Shown: positions 6,128-11,950 of the stretch, one piece after another
Layout: each line of letters begins with the position of its first letter
Numbering within the stretch: the first letter of the stretch is position 1
The notes under the pieces: model-generated
Told to the model about the DNA's origin: nothing
The model's database searches: none
What the model saw: only the letters and a program-made list of their open reading frames with translations
DNA from: Actinomycetales bacterium
GTDB lineage: Bacteria; Actinomycetota; Actinomycetes; Actinomycetales; BWSM-131
Reading direction: 5' to 3'
Assembly: GCA_030149025.1 (NCBI GenBank)
Contig: JASBSH010000415.1
Coordinates: forward strand, 1 to 11,950
Length of the DNA stretch: 11,950 bases
Program-made: the position numbers and the translations under genes

Positions 6128-6366
6128 GCCGACCTCCGCAGTGATTTCGGGACATGGCCCAGTCTCCTGTACAGCGGGCAGTACCCCGTCGCACCGGTGA
6201 TCAGCAGGTCGAGACCCGCGGCCCCGAGCAGCACCTCGAGGATCGCCTGACCGACGGACGGTGAGTTCGACAGCAGCCAGATCGCGGCAACGAGGCTCGT
6301 CAGACCCGCTAGCACTCTGCCGACGCGTTCCGCCGGCGTGATGTTCACGTGCCACCTGCCGCCCAT
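6124..6366 (-). CDS. DUF2892 (YgaP-like transmembrane domain) protein
   Basis: An 80-residue membrane protein with two hydrophobic segments: about 16-33 (VGRVLAGLTSLVAAIWLL) and about 39-61 (GQAILEVLLGAAGLDLLITG). These are followed by GYCPLYRRLG, the characteristic Cys-Pro-Leu-Tyr end of DUF2892. The N-terminal NITPAERVGRVLAG is also typical. This domain forms the membrane part of YgaP, where it is fused to a rhodanese, and stand-alone copies are common near sulfur-transfer and metal-resistance genes. Its own biochemical role is unclear. The ATG at 6366 has a strong AAGGAGA site six bases upstream, and the stop overlaps the start of the next gene. It lies 116 bp downstream of ccdA1; that gap shows no clear terminator or promoter, so a shared transcript is likely. 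Confidence 0.85.
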   Translation of the reverse strand: MGGRWHVNITPAERVGRVLAGLTSLVAAIWLLSNSPSVGQAILEVLLGAAGLDLLITGATGYCPLYRRLGHVPKSLRRSA

Positions 6367-6482
6367 GGATGTCTCCTTGCCCGTCTTCGTCGACCTTGAC
6401 TCATCGTGTCGGCCTGCGCAGGGACACAGGGAGGGCCGAAGGTCCCGAGTCAGCGGTCGAGCGTCACGCCGGTGTCATAGCG

Positions 6483-7298
6483 TCAGACGGGTGCGACGAA
6501 CCCGGCCGTCCATGCCTGGACCAACGCCATCCATCGTGTCCACACGCCGGTTAGCTGCAGTACGCCGATCAGGATGAGGAGCACGCCCCCGCTTTGCATC
6601 AGCCGGTGGGAGTGGCGGCGAAGGGGAGCGAACCAGCGCGTGGCGGTCTGCATGGAGATCCCGGCCGCCAAGAACGGGATGCCGATGCCCAATGCGTAGA
6701 CGAAGCTCAGCAGAGCACCACGACCGGCTCCCCCGGTCGTCACCGTCAAGGACAGGACCGCGGCCAGTGTCGGCCCGATGCACGGTGACCATCCCAGGCC
6801 GAAGACCACGCCGAGTACCGGTGCGCCGGCGAGCCCGGCGCGGGGACGCCAGTTGACGCTGAGGCGCTGCAGCCGGCTCGACGTACGGCGCATCCCGCCG
6901 AGCATGATCACGCCCATGGCGACGAGCACGACCCCGGCCACGCGAATCAGGACGTCCTGGTAGCTCAGCAGGAACCGCCCCAGGCCGCCGAAGACCGCTC
7001 CGTACGCGGTGAAGACGGCCGCGAAACCGGAGACGAACAGCAGGGTGCCGACGAACATCCTGGTGCGCGGGCTCGCGGGCGCCTCGACGAGCAGCCCACC
7101 GGGCGCCCGTGGACGGGGCGGTGTCGACCGCGCTCCCCGCCCCGTGGTCGCGGGACCGTTGTCTACCAGCCCAGACGCGTAGGAAAGGTAGCCGGGCAGC
7201 AGCGGAAGGCAGCACGGCGAGAAGAACGACACGAGGCCGGCGAACAAGGCCAGCGGCACGGCGAGCAACAGCGAACCTGTGGTCACAATTTCGGTCAC
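6483..7298 (-). CDS. CcdA/DsbD-family transmembrane thiol-electron transporter (copy 1)
   Basis: CcdA proteins carry reducing equivalents from cytoplasmic thioredoxin to extracytoplasmic thioredoxin-like proteins. This 271-residue copy has about six membrane helices. It shows the two family half-sites: SFFSPCCLPLLPGYLSY in helix 1 (C29, C30) and GLGWSPCIGPTLAAVL in helix 4 (C173). The pair expected to cycle is one of C29/C30 with C173. The helix 1 site is CC where most family members have a single cysteine (PCVLP). A Pro/Arg-rich loop of about 35 residues (46-80) separates helices 1 and 2. The GTG start at 7298 follows a GGAGG site at six-base spacing. It heads the minus-strand arm and is divergent from the glutaredoxin-like gene. 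Its likely partner is the TlpA-like protein at the end of the same arm. Confidence 0.93.
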   Translation of the reverse strand: MTEIVTTGSLLLAVPLALFAGLVSFFSPCCLPLLPGYLSYASGLVDNGPATTGRGARSTPPRPRAPGGLLVEAPASPRTRMFVGTLLFVSGFAAVFTAYGAVFGGLGRFLLSYQDVLIRVAGVVLVAMGVIMLGGMRRTSSRLQRLSVNWRPRAGLAGAPVLGVVFGLGWSPCIGPTLAAVLSLTVTTGGAGRGALLSFVYALGIGIPFLAAGISMQTATRWFAPLRRHSHRLMQSGGVLLILIGVLQLTGVWTRWMALVQAWTAGFVAPV

Positions 7299-7500
7299 AT
7301 CATCCTCCGGCGCCCATCACAGTAGCCTGCGCCGAAAGCCCCGTGCTGCCGGTGCTGACATCGGCGCACCGCACGCCGAAGTACGCAGACGTCGCGACAG
7401 CAGCTGCCGACATCGAATCTTCATCGTTCCTCACCGGAATCCGCGAAAGTCGTCGCCGATGGTCGTCTCGAACTGTGAACAAGACCAGGGAGAGACGCCC
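7299..7500. promoter_or_regulatory. Divergent control region of the redox cluster
   Basis: This 202-bp non-coding gap separates ccdA1 (minus) from the glutaredoxin-like gene (plus), so promoters for both arms should lie here. The clearest element is the motif at 7411-7431, described separately. I find no good -35/-10 pair and no CsoR/RicR-type TACCC...GGGTA operator. An in-frame ATG at 7459 would lengthen the plus-strand protein by 14 residues but lacks a ribosome site. Confidence 0.55.
7411..7431 (+). promoter_or_regulatory. Shared upstream motif, copy A
   Basis: CATCGAATCTT is followed directly by CATCGTTCCT, so CATCG repeats with an 11-bp period. The stretch matches 17 of 21 positions with 9558-9578 upstream of the multicopper oxidase. 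It ends 69 bases before the ATG of the glutaredoxin-like gene. An 11-bp direct repeat is the geometry favoured by OmpR/PhoB-type response regulators; that assignment is inference. Confidence 0.45.
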
Positions 7501-7794
7501 ATGCCCGGTGAACCGAAGGCCGAAACGCTCATGACCGTCGTGCATGCGCCGGGATGCCACTTCTGTGAGGACGCCGACGCCGTGCTCACAGAGATGGCGA
7601 GCCGCTACCCGCTCAGGGTCGAGAGGGTCGACATCCGCAGCGCCCAGGGGATGGAGCTGGTCCAGTTGCACCGGCCCACCATGAACCCGCTCGTGCTCGT
7701 GGACGGACGGTACTTCAGCGCCGGCCGACTCCCCCGCAAGAAGCTTGCGCGCCTGCTCGACCAGCAATCTGCCGACCGGGTCAAGGCCGGCTGA
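7501..7794 (+). CDS. Small glutaredoxin-like (thioredoxin-fold) protein with CHFC site
   Basis: A soluble 97-residue thioredoxin-fold protein. The active site is APGCHFCEDADAVL (C19-H-F-C22) right after the first beta strand (MTVVHAP), and the cis-proline is P63 in TMNPLVLVDG. The order of strands and helices, short length and Cys-x-x-Cys site fit the glutaredoxin-like/DUF836 group. There is no signal peptide, so it should act in the cytoplasm and could hand electrons to the cytoplasmic face of CcdA2, whose gene starts three bases after its stop. In mycothiol organisms such proteins may draw on mycothiol or NADPH-linked reductases; this is inference. The ATG at 7501 has GGGAGAG six bases upstream; in-frame ATGs at 7459 and 7531 are less favoured. 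Confidence 0.88.
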   Translation: MPGEPKAETLMTVVHAPGCHFCEDADAVLTEMASRYPLRVERVDIRSAQGMELVQLHRPTMNPLVLVDGRYFSAGRLPRKKLARLLDQQSADRVKAG

Positions 7795-7797
7795 GCC

Positions 7798-8823
7798 ATG
7801 GGTGACCTGCTGACCACCGGCTCCTTGCTGGCCGCCTTCCTGGCCGGCGGTGTCGCACTGTTCGCGCCGTGCTGCATCGTGTTCCTCGCGCCGTCCTACC
7901 TGGCTGTGGCGGTGAAGAACCGCCGCTGGCGGCTTCTGCCCCTGACTTTCGTGTTCGCCGCCGGACTCGCTCTCGTCATGGTCCCGATCACGTTGGGCAT
8001 GAGCCTGCTCGCCGGAGCGATCGCCAACTACCACAGCGCGCTCTATTACGTCGGCGGGGCGCTCATGCTGGCGCTGGCGGTCTACAGCCTGAGCGGCCGG
8101 ATGATGCGGCTGCCTGCATTCCTGCGGGCGCCGGACACGGGCCGTGGCGAGATGAGCAGCTTCTTCGCACTCGGCGTGTTCTCGGGTATCGCTTCGGCCT
8201 GTTGTGCTCCGGTGCTGGCCGGGGTGATGACACTTTCGGCGCTGTCGGGCTCCGCGGTGGGCGGCGTCGTACTCGGCCTGGCCTACACCTTCGGAATGGT
8301 ATTCCCGCTCTTCGTGATGGCGCTGCTGTGGGACCGGTACCGGCTCGGTGAGCGGCGCTTCTTGCAGGCCAAGCCGCTGCGCATCACCGTCGCCGGACGG
8401 ACGCTCGTGACCAACACGGTGAACCTTGCGGTGGCCGTGGCATTCACCCTCATGGGTGGTTTCGTCCTCTTCCTGGCCAACACGGGCCAGATGACCAGCG
8501 GTCCGAGGTTCCAGGGCGCGATCGGCGAGGCGCTGGCCGGCGTCTTCCGTCGCATCGAAGGCGCCACGGGCGGGGTGCCGGAACCCGTGCTGGGCCTTGC
8601 GGTCCTCGCGCTGGCCGGCGTGTTCGTCTACGCCACGCTGCGCGATCGCCGTCGCCCCACGACCTACCCAGCCGCCCAGGCGGACCTGGCCGCCCAGACG
8701 GACCTGGCCGCCCAGGAAAACCCAACCGCACGAATGCAGCCGGCCGGCGGGAGCCATCACTGCCATGACGCGACAGCGGGCTCCCCGGTGAACGCTCGAC
8801 AAGAGATTGAGGACAGGGTATGA
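7798..8823 (+). CDS. CcdA-like transmembrane thiol transporter (copy 2) with metal-binding-like tail
   Basis: A 341-residue membrane protein of the CcdA/DsbD superfamily, divergent from copy 1. The helix 1 site is LFAPCCIVFLAPSYL (C25, C26) and the second is SACCAPVLAGVM (C135, C136). Both half-sites are double cysteines followed by hydrophobic and proline-rich sequence. After the six-helix core comes a loop with a charged stretch (DRYRLGERR), two further hydrophobic segments (about 208-228 and 263-280), then a cytoplasmic or external tail of 60 residues. The tail has a six-residue repeat (AAQADL, AAQTDL, AAQ) and ends with GGSHHCHD (H320, H321, C322, H323), a plausible metal site. It is tightly packed: three bases after the CHFC protein, and its stop overlaps the redoxin start (ATGA). 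Partners are probably those two proteins. Substrate is unknown. Confidence 0.88.
   Translation: MGDLLTTGSLLAAFLAGGVALFAPCCIVFLAPSYLAVAVKNRRWRLLPLTFVFAAGLALVMVPITLGMSLLAGAIANYHSALYYVGGALMLALAVYSLSGRMMRLPAFLRAPDTGRGEMSSFFALGVFSGIASACCAPVLAGVMTLSALSGSAVGGVVLGLAYTFGMVFPLFVMALLWDRYRLGERRFLQAKPLRITVAGRTLVTNTVNLAVAVAFTLMGGFVLFLANTGQMTSGPRFQGAIGEALAGVFRRIEGATGGVPEPVLGLAVLALAGVFVYATLRDRRRPTTYPAAQADLAAQTDLAAQENPTARMQPAGGSHHCHDATAGSPVNARQEIEDRV
8671..8715 (+). repeat. 18-bp tandem repeat, 2.5 copies
   Basis: GCCGCCCAGGCGGACCTG (8671-8688) is followed by GCCGCCCAGACGGACCTG (8689-8706) with one difference, and a half copy GCCGCCCAG at 8707-8715. It encodes the AAQADL/AAQTDL linker in the CcdA2 tail. Its length is a multiple of three, so copy-number changes would keep the frame. 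Confidence 0.85.
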
Positions 8824-9458
8824 GCACGAGCACAAAGGCCCATAATTCGGAGGAAGCGCGCCGGCAGAAGGTCAACCGGATGCGACGGGAGCAGGCCTCC
8901 AAGGACACCAGACGCCGCAGCCTCACCCTCGGGGCATGGATCGTGGCCGTCGGCGTCATCACCGCGGTGGTGGCCGCCATGCTGCTCACATCCCGGCCGG
9001 CTTCCAGCGACTCGGCCAAGGCAGCGGCGGGCTTCACCCTTACCGACACGGCCGGCGCCCAGATCAACCTCGCAGACTACCGGGGCAAGAACGTGCTGTT
9101 GTTCTTCAACGAGGGTGCAGGGTGCCAGGCGTGCCTGGTGCAGATCGCCGAGATCGAGAAGTACACGAAGGAACTCACCGACCTTGACCTCACCGTGCTA
9201 CCGATCGTGATGAACACGCGTGAGCAGATCACTGCAGACATGCAGGCGAACGGGGTCGACACCCCGTTCCTCCTGGACGACGGGACCGTGTCCCGGGCCT
9301 ACGACACCCTGGGCAAGGGCATGCACCCGGAGCTGCCGGGTCACAGCTTCGTGCTCATCGACGCAGAGGGAACTCAACGGTGGTACGGCGAGTACCCGTC
9401 GATGTGGCTGGCCCCCCAGGACCTCTTCAAGCAGGTCCGTCAGAAGCTGGCGGCCTAG
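8820..9458 (+). CDS. Membrane-anchored redoxin (AhpC/TSA-like) with GCQAC site
   Basis: This 212-residue protein has a strongly basic cytoplasmic N-terminus (about 36 residues, MRREQASKDTRRR), one membrane anchor at about 38-57 (GAWIVAVGVITAVVAAMLLT) and an extracytoplasmic thioredoxin-fold domain. GFTLTDTAGAQINLADYRGK is the usual lead-in strand and loop of redoxin/AhpC-TSA proteins, and NEGAGCQACLVQIAEIEKY carries the Cys-x-x-Cys pair C102 and C105. DGTVSRAYDTLGKG and GHSFVLIDAEGTQRW complete the fold. The ELPGHS segment replaces the usual cis-Pro-Thr. It probably takes electrons from CcdA2, with which it shares an ATGA overlap. Unlike the TlpA protein of the other arm, its active site lacks the WCxPC Trp and Pro, so the redox potential and substrate likely differ. 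Confidence 0.88.
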   Translation: MSTSTKAHNSEEARRQKVNRMRREQASKDTRRRSLTLGAWIVAVGVITAVVAAMLLTSRPASSDSAKAAAGFTLTDTAGAQINLADYRGKNVLLFFNEGAGCQACLVQIAEIEKYTKELTDLDLTVLPIVMNTREQITADMQANGVDTPFLLDDGTVSRAYDTLGKGMHPELPGHSFVLIDAEGTQRWYGEYPSMWLAPQDLFKQVRQKLAA

Positions 9459-9487
9459 GACCCACCGGTCCAGGACCCACCGGCCCG
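9458..9487 (+). repeat. 15-bp direct repeat at the end of the redoxin gene
   Basis: GGACCCACCGGTCCA at 9458-9472 is followed at once by GGACCCACCGGCCCG at 9473-9487. The first copy also contains a short hairpin, GGACC-CACC-GGTCC. It begins at the redoxin stop codon. It could be a slippage product or part of a weak terminator; no T-tract follows. Confidence 0.5.
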
Positions 9488-9557
9488 AGAGCGAAAGGTC
9501 TCACGGAACTTTCCGGCTGGACGAGCGTGTCCGGCGATCGGAGATCACCTCGAACTT

Positions 9558-9578
9558 CAGCGAATCTTGACAGTTCCT
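9558..9578 (+). promoter_or_regulatory. Shared upstream motif, copy B (multicopper oxidase promoter region)
   Basis: CAGCGAATCTT followed by GACAGTTCCT matches copy A at 17 of 21 positions and ends 73 bases before the oxidase GTG, nearly the same distance as copy A from its gene. It includes a perfect TTGACA (9567-9572) that could be a -35 box, but no clear -10 follows at 16-18 bases. A dyad CGGAA-CT-TTCCG lies upstream at 9504-9515. The oxidase therefore probably has its own promoter in this 193-bp gap. Confidence 0.45.
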
Positions 9579-9651
9579 GCCGGGCGCTCTTCAGGAGTGG
9601 CCTTGAGGATCGGGCTGGCAAATTTCCGGCAGCAACCCAAGGAGTCCTCGC

Positions 9652-11232
9652 GTGCCGTCTCGCACCTCTACCAATTCCGTCCCCAGGAGCCTGAGCAGGC
9701 GCAATCTCCTCCGATTCGGCGCCGTCGGTCTGGTCGGGGTGGGAGGTGGAGTTGCCGGCGTGCGGCTACTGGGCTCACCGGGGCCTGTCGAACCTGCCTC
9801 CCGGGCGGTTCAGGCGCGAGAAGCGGCGCGACGGTCCACGGGCAAAGTGGTCCGCCAACGACTCAAGGCCGCGCCCACCCAGGTAGATCTCGGTGGTCGA
9901 ACAGTCCAGACATGGGCCTACAACGAAACAGTCCCCGGCCCGGTCATCCGCGTGACTGCCGGCGACAGACTGCGTGTGCGCCTTGCCAACGAGCTGCCGG
10001 ACCCCACGACCGTGCACTGGCACGGCCTGGCGCTGCGCAACGACATGGACGGCGTCCCCGGACTGACGCAGGAGGAGGTCGCGTCCGGCGGGACCTTCGA
10101 GTACGACTTCGTCGTACCGGACCCCGGCACCTACTGGTTCCATCCGCACGTCGGAGTCCAGCTCGACACCGGCCTGCAGGCTCCCCTCATCGTGGACGAC
10201 CCGAACGAGCCGGGGGACTATGACGAGGAGGTCGTCCTGGTCCTGGACGACTGGACGCACGGCTGGGGTGACTCCCCGGAGCAGATCCTCGAACGGATGG
10301 GTCGTGACGGCATGGACATGGAGGGCATGGACATGGGCGGCACGGACGGCACGGATGGCATGGACATGGGCGGCATGGAGGGCATGGACATGGGCGGCAT
10401 GGAGGGCGCGCCCTCGACGCAGCAGCCGCTCGGAGATGACACCGGCGACGTGCGGTACCCCGCGCATCTGATCAACGGCCGGCTGCCCACGGCCCCGGTG
10501 ACGTTCAACTCCTCGCCCGGCCGCCGGGTCAGGTTCCGGATCATCAACGCCGGTGGGGACACCGCCTACCGGTTCGCCGTGGGTGGCCACCGGCTCACCG
10601 TCACCCACACCGACGGCTTCGGCGTACGTCCCGTCGAGGTCGACACGTTGATCGTTGGGATGGGTGAGCGCTACGACGTGGTCGTGACCGTCGGGGACGG
10701 GGCCTTCCCGATCGTGGCCGTTCCTGAGGGCAAGCCCGACCCGGCCGCCATGGCGTTGCTGAGGACCGGCGCAGGCCGGCCGCCGAGCCCCGACGTGCGG
10801 CCGGCGGAGCTGGGCGGACGCCTGCTGGCGTACAAGGACCTGACCCCGGTGGAGGCCATCAGACTGGAACCTGCACAGCCCGACCGGGAGTTCACGCTCG
10901 ACCTCCAGATGGCTGACGGCGGGCGACGTTGGCTGATCAACGGAGCGGCTTACGGCGACCATGAACCGCTGGAGTTCCAGAGCGACGAGCGCGTCCGGCT
11001 GGTCCTGCGGAACCAGTCGATGATGTTCCATCCGATGCACGTCCATGGCCACACGTTCGCAGTCGTCGGCAACGGCGGGCCGGGTGCACGCAAGGACACC
11101 GTCAACGTGCTGCCGATGGAGACAGTCGCCGTGGACCTACAGGCGGACAATCCGGGGCAATGGCTCGTCCACTGCCACAACATCTACCATGGTGAGCTGG
11201 GGATGATGACGACCCTGTCGTACGTCGCCTGA
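9652..11232 (+). CDS. mmcO: Multicopper oxidase, MmcO-like, with Met-rich insert
   Basis: A 526-residue three-cupredoxin-domain oxidase exported by the Tat route: SLSRRNLLRFGAVG (15-28) is a twin-arginine signal, with no lipobox cysteine. All copper motifs are present: HWHG (H122, H124), WFHPH (H164, H166), HPMHVHGH (H460, H463, H465, H467) and HCHNIYHGELGM (H507, C508, H509, H513, axial M518). It closely resembles M. tuberculosis MmcO (Rv0846c), a copper-induced oxidase that protects against Cu(I); conserved blocks include LRNDMDG, PDPGTYW, INGRLP and ARKDTV. Unlike MmcO as I recall it, it has no lipoprotein anchor and carries an insert with 11 Met in 35 residues (216-250). The GTG start follows AAGGAG at seven bases. 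It sits 193 bp after the redoxin gene with its own upstream motif. The symbol reflects family likeness, not proven orthology. Confidence 0.94.
   Translation: MPSRTSTNSVPRSLSRRNLLRFGAVGLVGVGGGVAGVRLLGSPGPVEPASRAVQAREAARRSTGKVVRQRLKAAPTQVDLGGRTVQTWAYNETVPGPVIRVTAGDRLRVRLANELPDPTTVHWHGLALRNDMDGVPGLTQEEVASGGTFEYDFVVPDPGTYWFHPHVGVQLDTGLQAPLIVDDPNEPGDYDEEVVLVLDDWTHGWGDSPEQILERMGRDGMDMEGMDMGGTDGTDGMDMGGMEGMDMGGMEGAPSTQQPLGDDTGDVRYPAHLINGRLPTAPVTFNSSPGRRVRFRIINAGGDTAYRFAVGGHRLTVTHTDGFGVRPVEVDTLIVGMGERYDVVVTVGDGAFPIVAVPEGKPDPAAMALLRTGAGRPPSPDVRPAELGGRLLAYKDLTPVEAIRLEPAQPDREFTLDLQMADGGRRWLINGAAYGDHEPLEFQSDERVRLVLRNQSMMFHPMHVHGHTFAVVGNGGPGARKDTVNVLPMETVAVDLQADNPGQWLVHCHNIYHGELGMMTTLSYVA
10357..10404 (+). 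repeat. Perfect 24-bp tandem duplication in the Met-rich insert
   Basis: The 24 bases at 10357-10380 are repeated exactly at 10381-10404, encoding GMDMGGME twice. A related, shorter GGCATGGACATG word occurs at 10310-10321 and again at 10324-10335. The exact identity suggests recent in-frame expansion of the copper-binding-like segment. Confidence 0.9.
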
Positions 11233-11258
11233 CACGTTGACGCCCAGGACAGGACGAG

Positions 11259-11950
11259 ATGCCGAAGAAGCGCAAGAAGCGGGTACAGCCACGTCCGACA
11301 CCCGAGAGGCGACTGGCGGCTGACCGGGTTCAGGACCGCGACGGCAGTGCCTTCGTGAGACCGGCTCCAACCGAACCGGTCAGGCCACGACCGGCCTCGA
11401 CGACGGTTCCTGCCTCGTCCCGGGGCCGCGCTTCCCAGCAGGTCCGACGTGAACGCGACGCGGTACACGCTGGGACTGTGCCGCGATCAGATGCCGTCCC
11501 GGTCGCTGCCCCGACCGCTGTCGCGACGCTGCCGCCGTCCAGGCCACCGCGTCTTGCGCTCAGAGTCACTGGCGACCCGGTCGAGGTCACCTCGTTCAAC
11601 TGCAAGGGCTTGGAAGGGGTCGAGCCCCAAGGGCTCGGCATGACCTACTGGTTCGACGCCGCTCCGGACGGCGAACCGTATCCGGTGAGCGTGCACTTCA
11701 GCGGGCGTCTGCGTGGGGACGCGTCGGCCGACCGGCCGGCCACCTTCAGCACGGTGTCCACGATCGAGCGGGTCGTTCCCGGCAGTGGGCGCGTATCGAT
11801 GACCACGCGAATGCCGAACCTCGCTCCGGGAACCTGGGACGTCACGGCGACGCCGGTCCAACAGATCACACGGCCCGGTGGTCCCCAGTGGACCCCGGTC
11901 ACCGATCCGCGGCTGCCTCCCGGGTCGGCGTCCGGGCACACGTCGTTCCT
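11259..11950 (+). CDS. Unidentified protein with basic N-terminus and beta-rich domain (3' end outside window)
   Basis: An open frame of 230 codons runs from ATG 11259 (GGACGAG just upstream), 26 bp after the oxidase stop, to the window edge. Residues 1-95 are low complexity and very basic or Pro/Ala-rich, starting MPKKRKKRVQPRP, and have no signal peptide. From about 96 the sequence looks folded: RLALRVTGDPVEVTSFNCKG, then MTYWFDAAPDGEPYPVSVHF, then ERVVPGSGRVSMTTR and APGTWDVTATPV. This reads as an Ig-like beta domain. From memory, actinobacterial proteins with this kind of domain continue into a multi-helix membrane region annotated as prolipoprotein diacylglyceryl transferase-like; the C-terminus needed to confirm this is missing. 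An internal start at the ATG 11640 is possible if the low-complexity part is not translated. Same strand and short gap suggest it belongs to the oxidase transcript. Confidence 0.6.
   Translation, partial: MPKKRKKRVQPRPTPERRLAADRVQDRDGSAFVRPAPTEPVRPRPASTTVPASSRGRASQQVRRERDAVHAGTVPRSDAVPVAAPTAVATLPPSRPPRLALRVTGDPVEVTSFNCKGLEGVEPQGLGMTYWFDAAPDGEPYPVSVHFSGRLRGDASADRPATFSTVSTIERVVPGSGRVSMTTRMPNLAPGTWDVTATPVQQITRPGGPQWTPVTDPRLPPGSASGHTSF

Noticed and set aside
7300..8835. Long minus-strand open frame of 511 codons opposite the CHFC and ccdA2 genes
   Set aside because: It mirrors high-GC codon usage of the plus-strand genes, is rich in Arg, His, Gln and Glu without domains, and covers the ccdA1 ribosome site and promoter region. 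The plus-strand proteins have clear family motifs.
7299..9651. CsoR/RicR-type copper operator (TACCC-gap-GGGTA) expected for an MmcO-like gene
   Set aside because: I looked in both long intergenic regions of the cluster and found no such palindrome, so control by that family cannot be claimed.
9775..11052. Minus-strand open frame of 425 codons opposite the oxidase
   Set aside because: It is His/Val/Arg-rich with no recognisable fold and lies wholly inside a gene with complete copper motifs.
11259..11285. PKKRKKRV at the start of the last gene resembles the SV40 nuclear localisation signal
   Set aside because: In a bacterial protein a short Lys/Arg run is simply a basic N-terminus; there is no sign of a eukaryote-targeted effector or secretion signal.
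1..11950. tRNA, rRNA, CRISPR array, insertion sequence or attachment site
   Set aside because: No cloverleaf, regularly spaced repeats, transposase or integrase coding sequence, or terminal inverted repeats were seen on either strand.

Overview
The window is very GC-rich, uses GTG starts freely, and carries mycothiol conjugate amidase (mca), an actinomycete-specific gene. That places it in the Actinomycetota. A mycobacteria-like core block with strong protein resemblance suggests a Pseudonocardiaceae-like or related Mycobacteriales-type organism; the genus is inference.

Left part (1-5063), core chromosome. In order: the 3' end of a YyaL/DUF255 thioredoxin-domain gene, a universal stress protein, a PAQR/hemolysin III membrane protein (minus), a short-chain cis-prenyl diphosphate synthase (plus), a small membrane protein and mca (both minus), then a DUF4307 membrane protein and greA (plus). 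The same families lie together around Rv1080c-Rv1086 in M. tuberculosis as I remember that genome, but here one sub-block is inverted and a stress-protein gene is added. Notable non-coding elements are a pair of ACGG/CCGT dyads between trhA and the prenyl synthase, a 12-bp inverted repeat that spans the stop codons of two convergent genes, and a greA leader with a hairpin and a 25-codon ORF overlapping the greA start.

Right part (5117-11950), a divergent extracytoplasmic thiol-redox and copper cluster. The minus-strand arm reads ccdA1, a DUF2892 protein, an 87-residue His/Met-rich membrane protein, and a membrane-anchored TlpA-like thioredoxin. The plus-strand arm reads a CxxC glutaredoxin-like protein, ccdA2, a membrane-anchored CxxC redoxin, an MmcO-like multicopper oxidase with an unusually Met-rich insert, and a gene that runs off the window. 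Both arms start from one 202-bp intergenic region. A roughly 21-bp sequence in it recurs at nearly the same distance upstream of the oxidase gene, suggesting co-regulation.

Working model (inference): the two CcdA proteins carry electrons across the membrane to two different anchored thioredoxin-fold proteins, which keep extracytoplasmic cysteines or copper sites reduced, while the multicopper oxidase detoxifies Cu(I). No metal regulator, copper ATPase or cytochrome c gene is inside the window, so the inducer and the final substrate are unknown.
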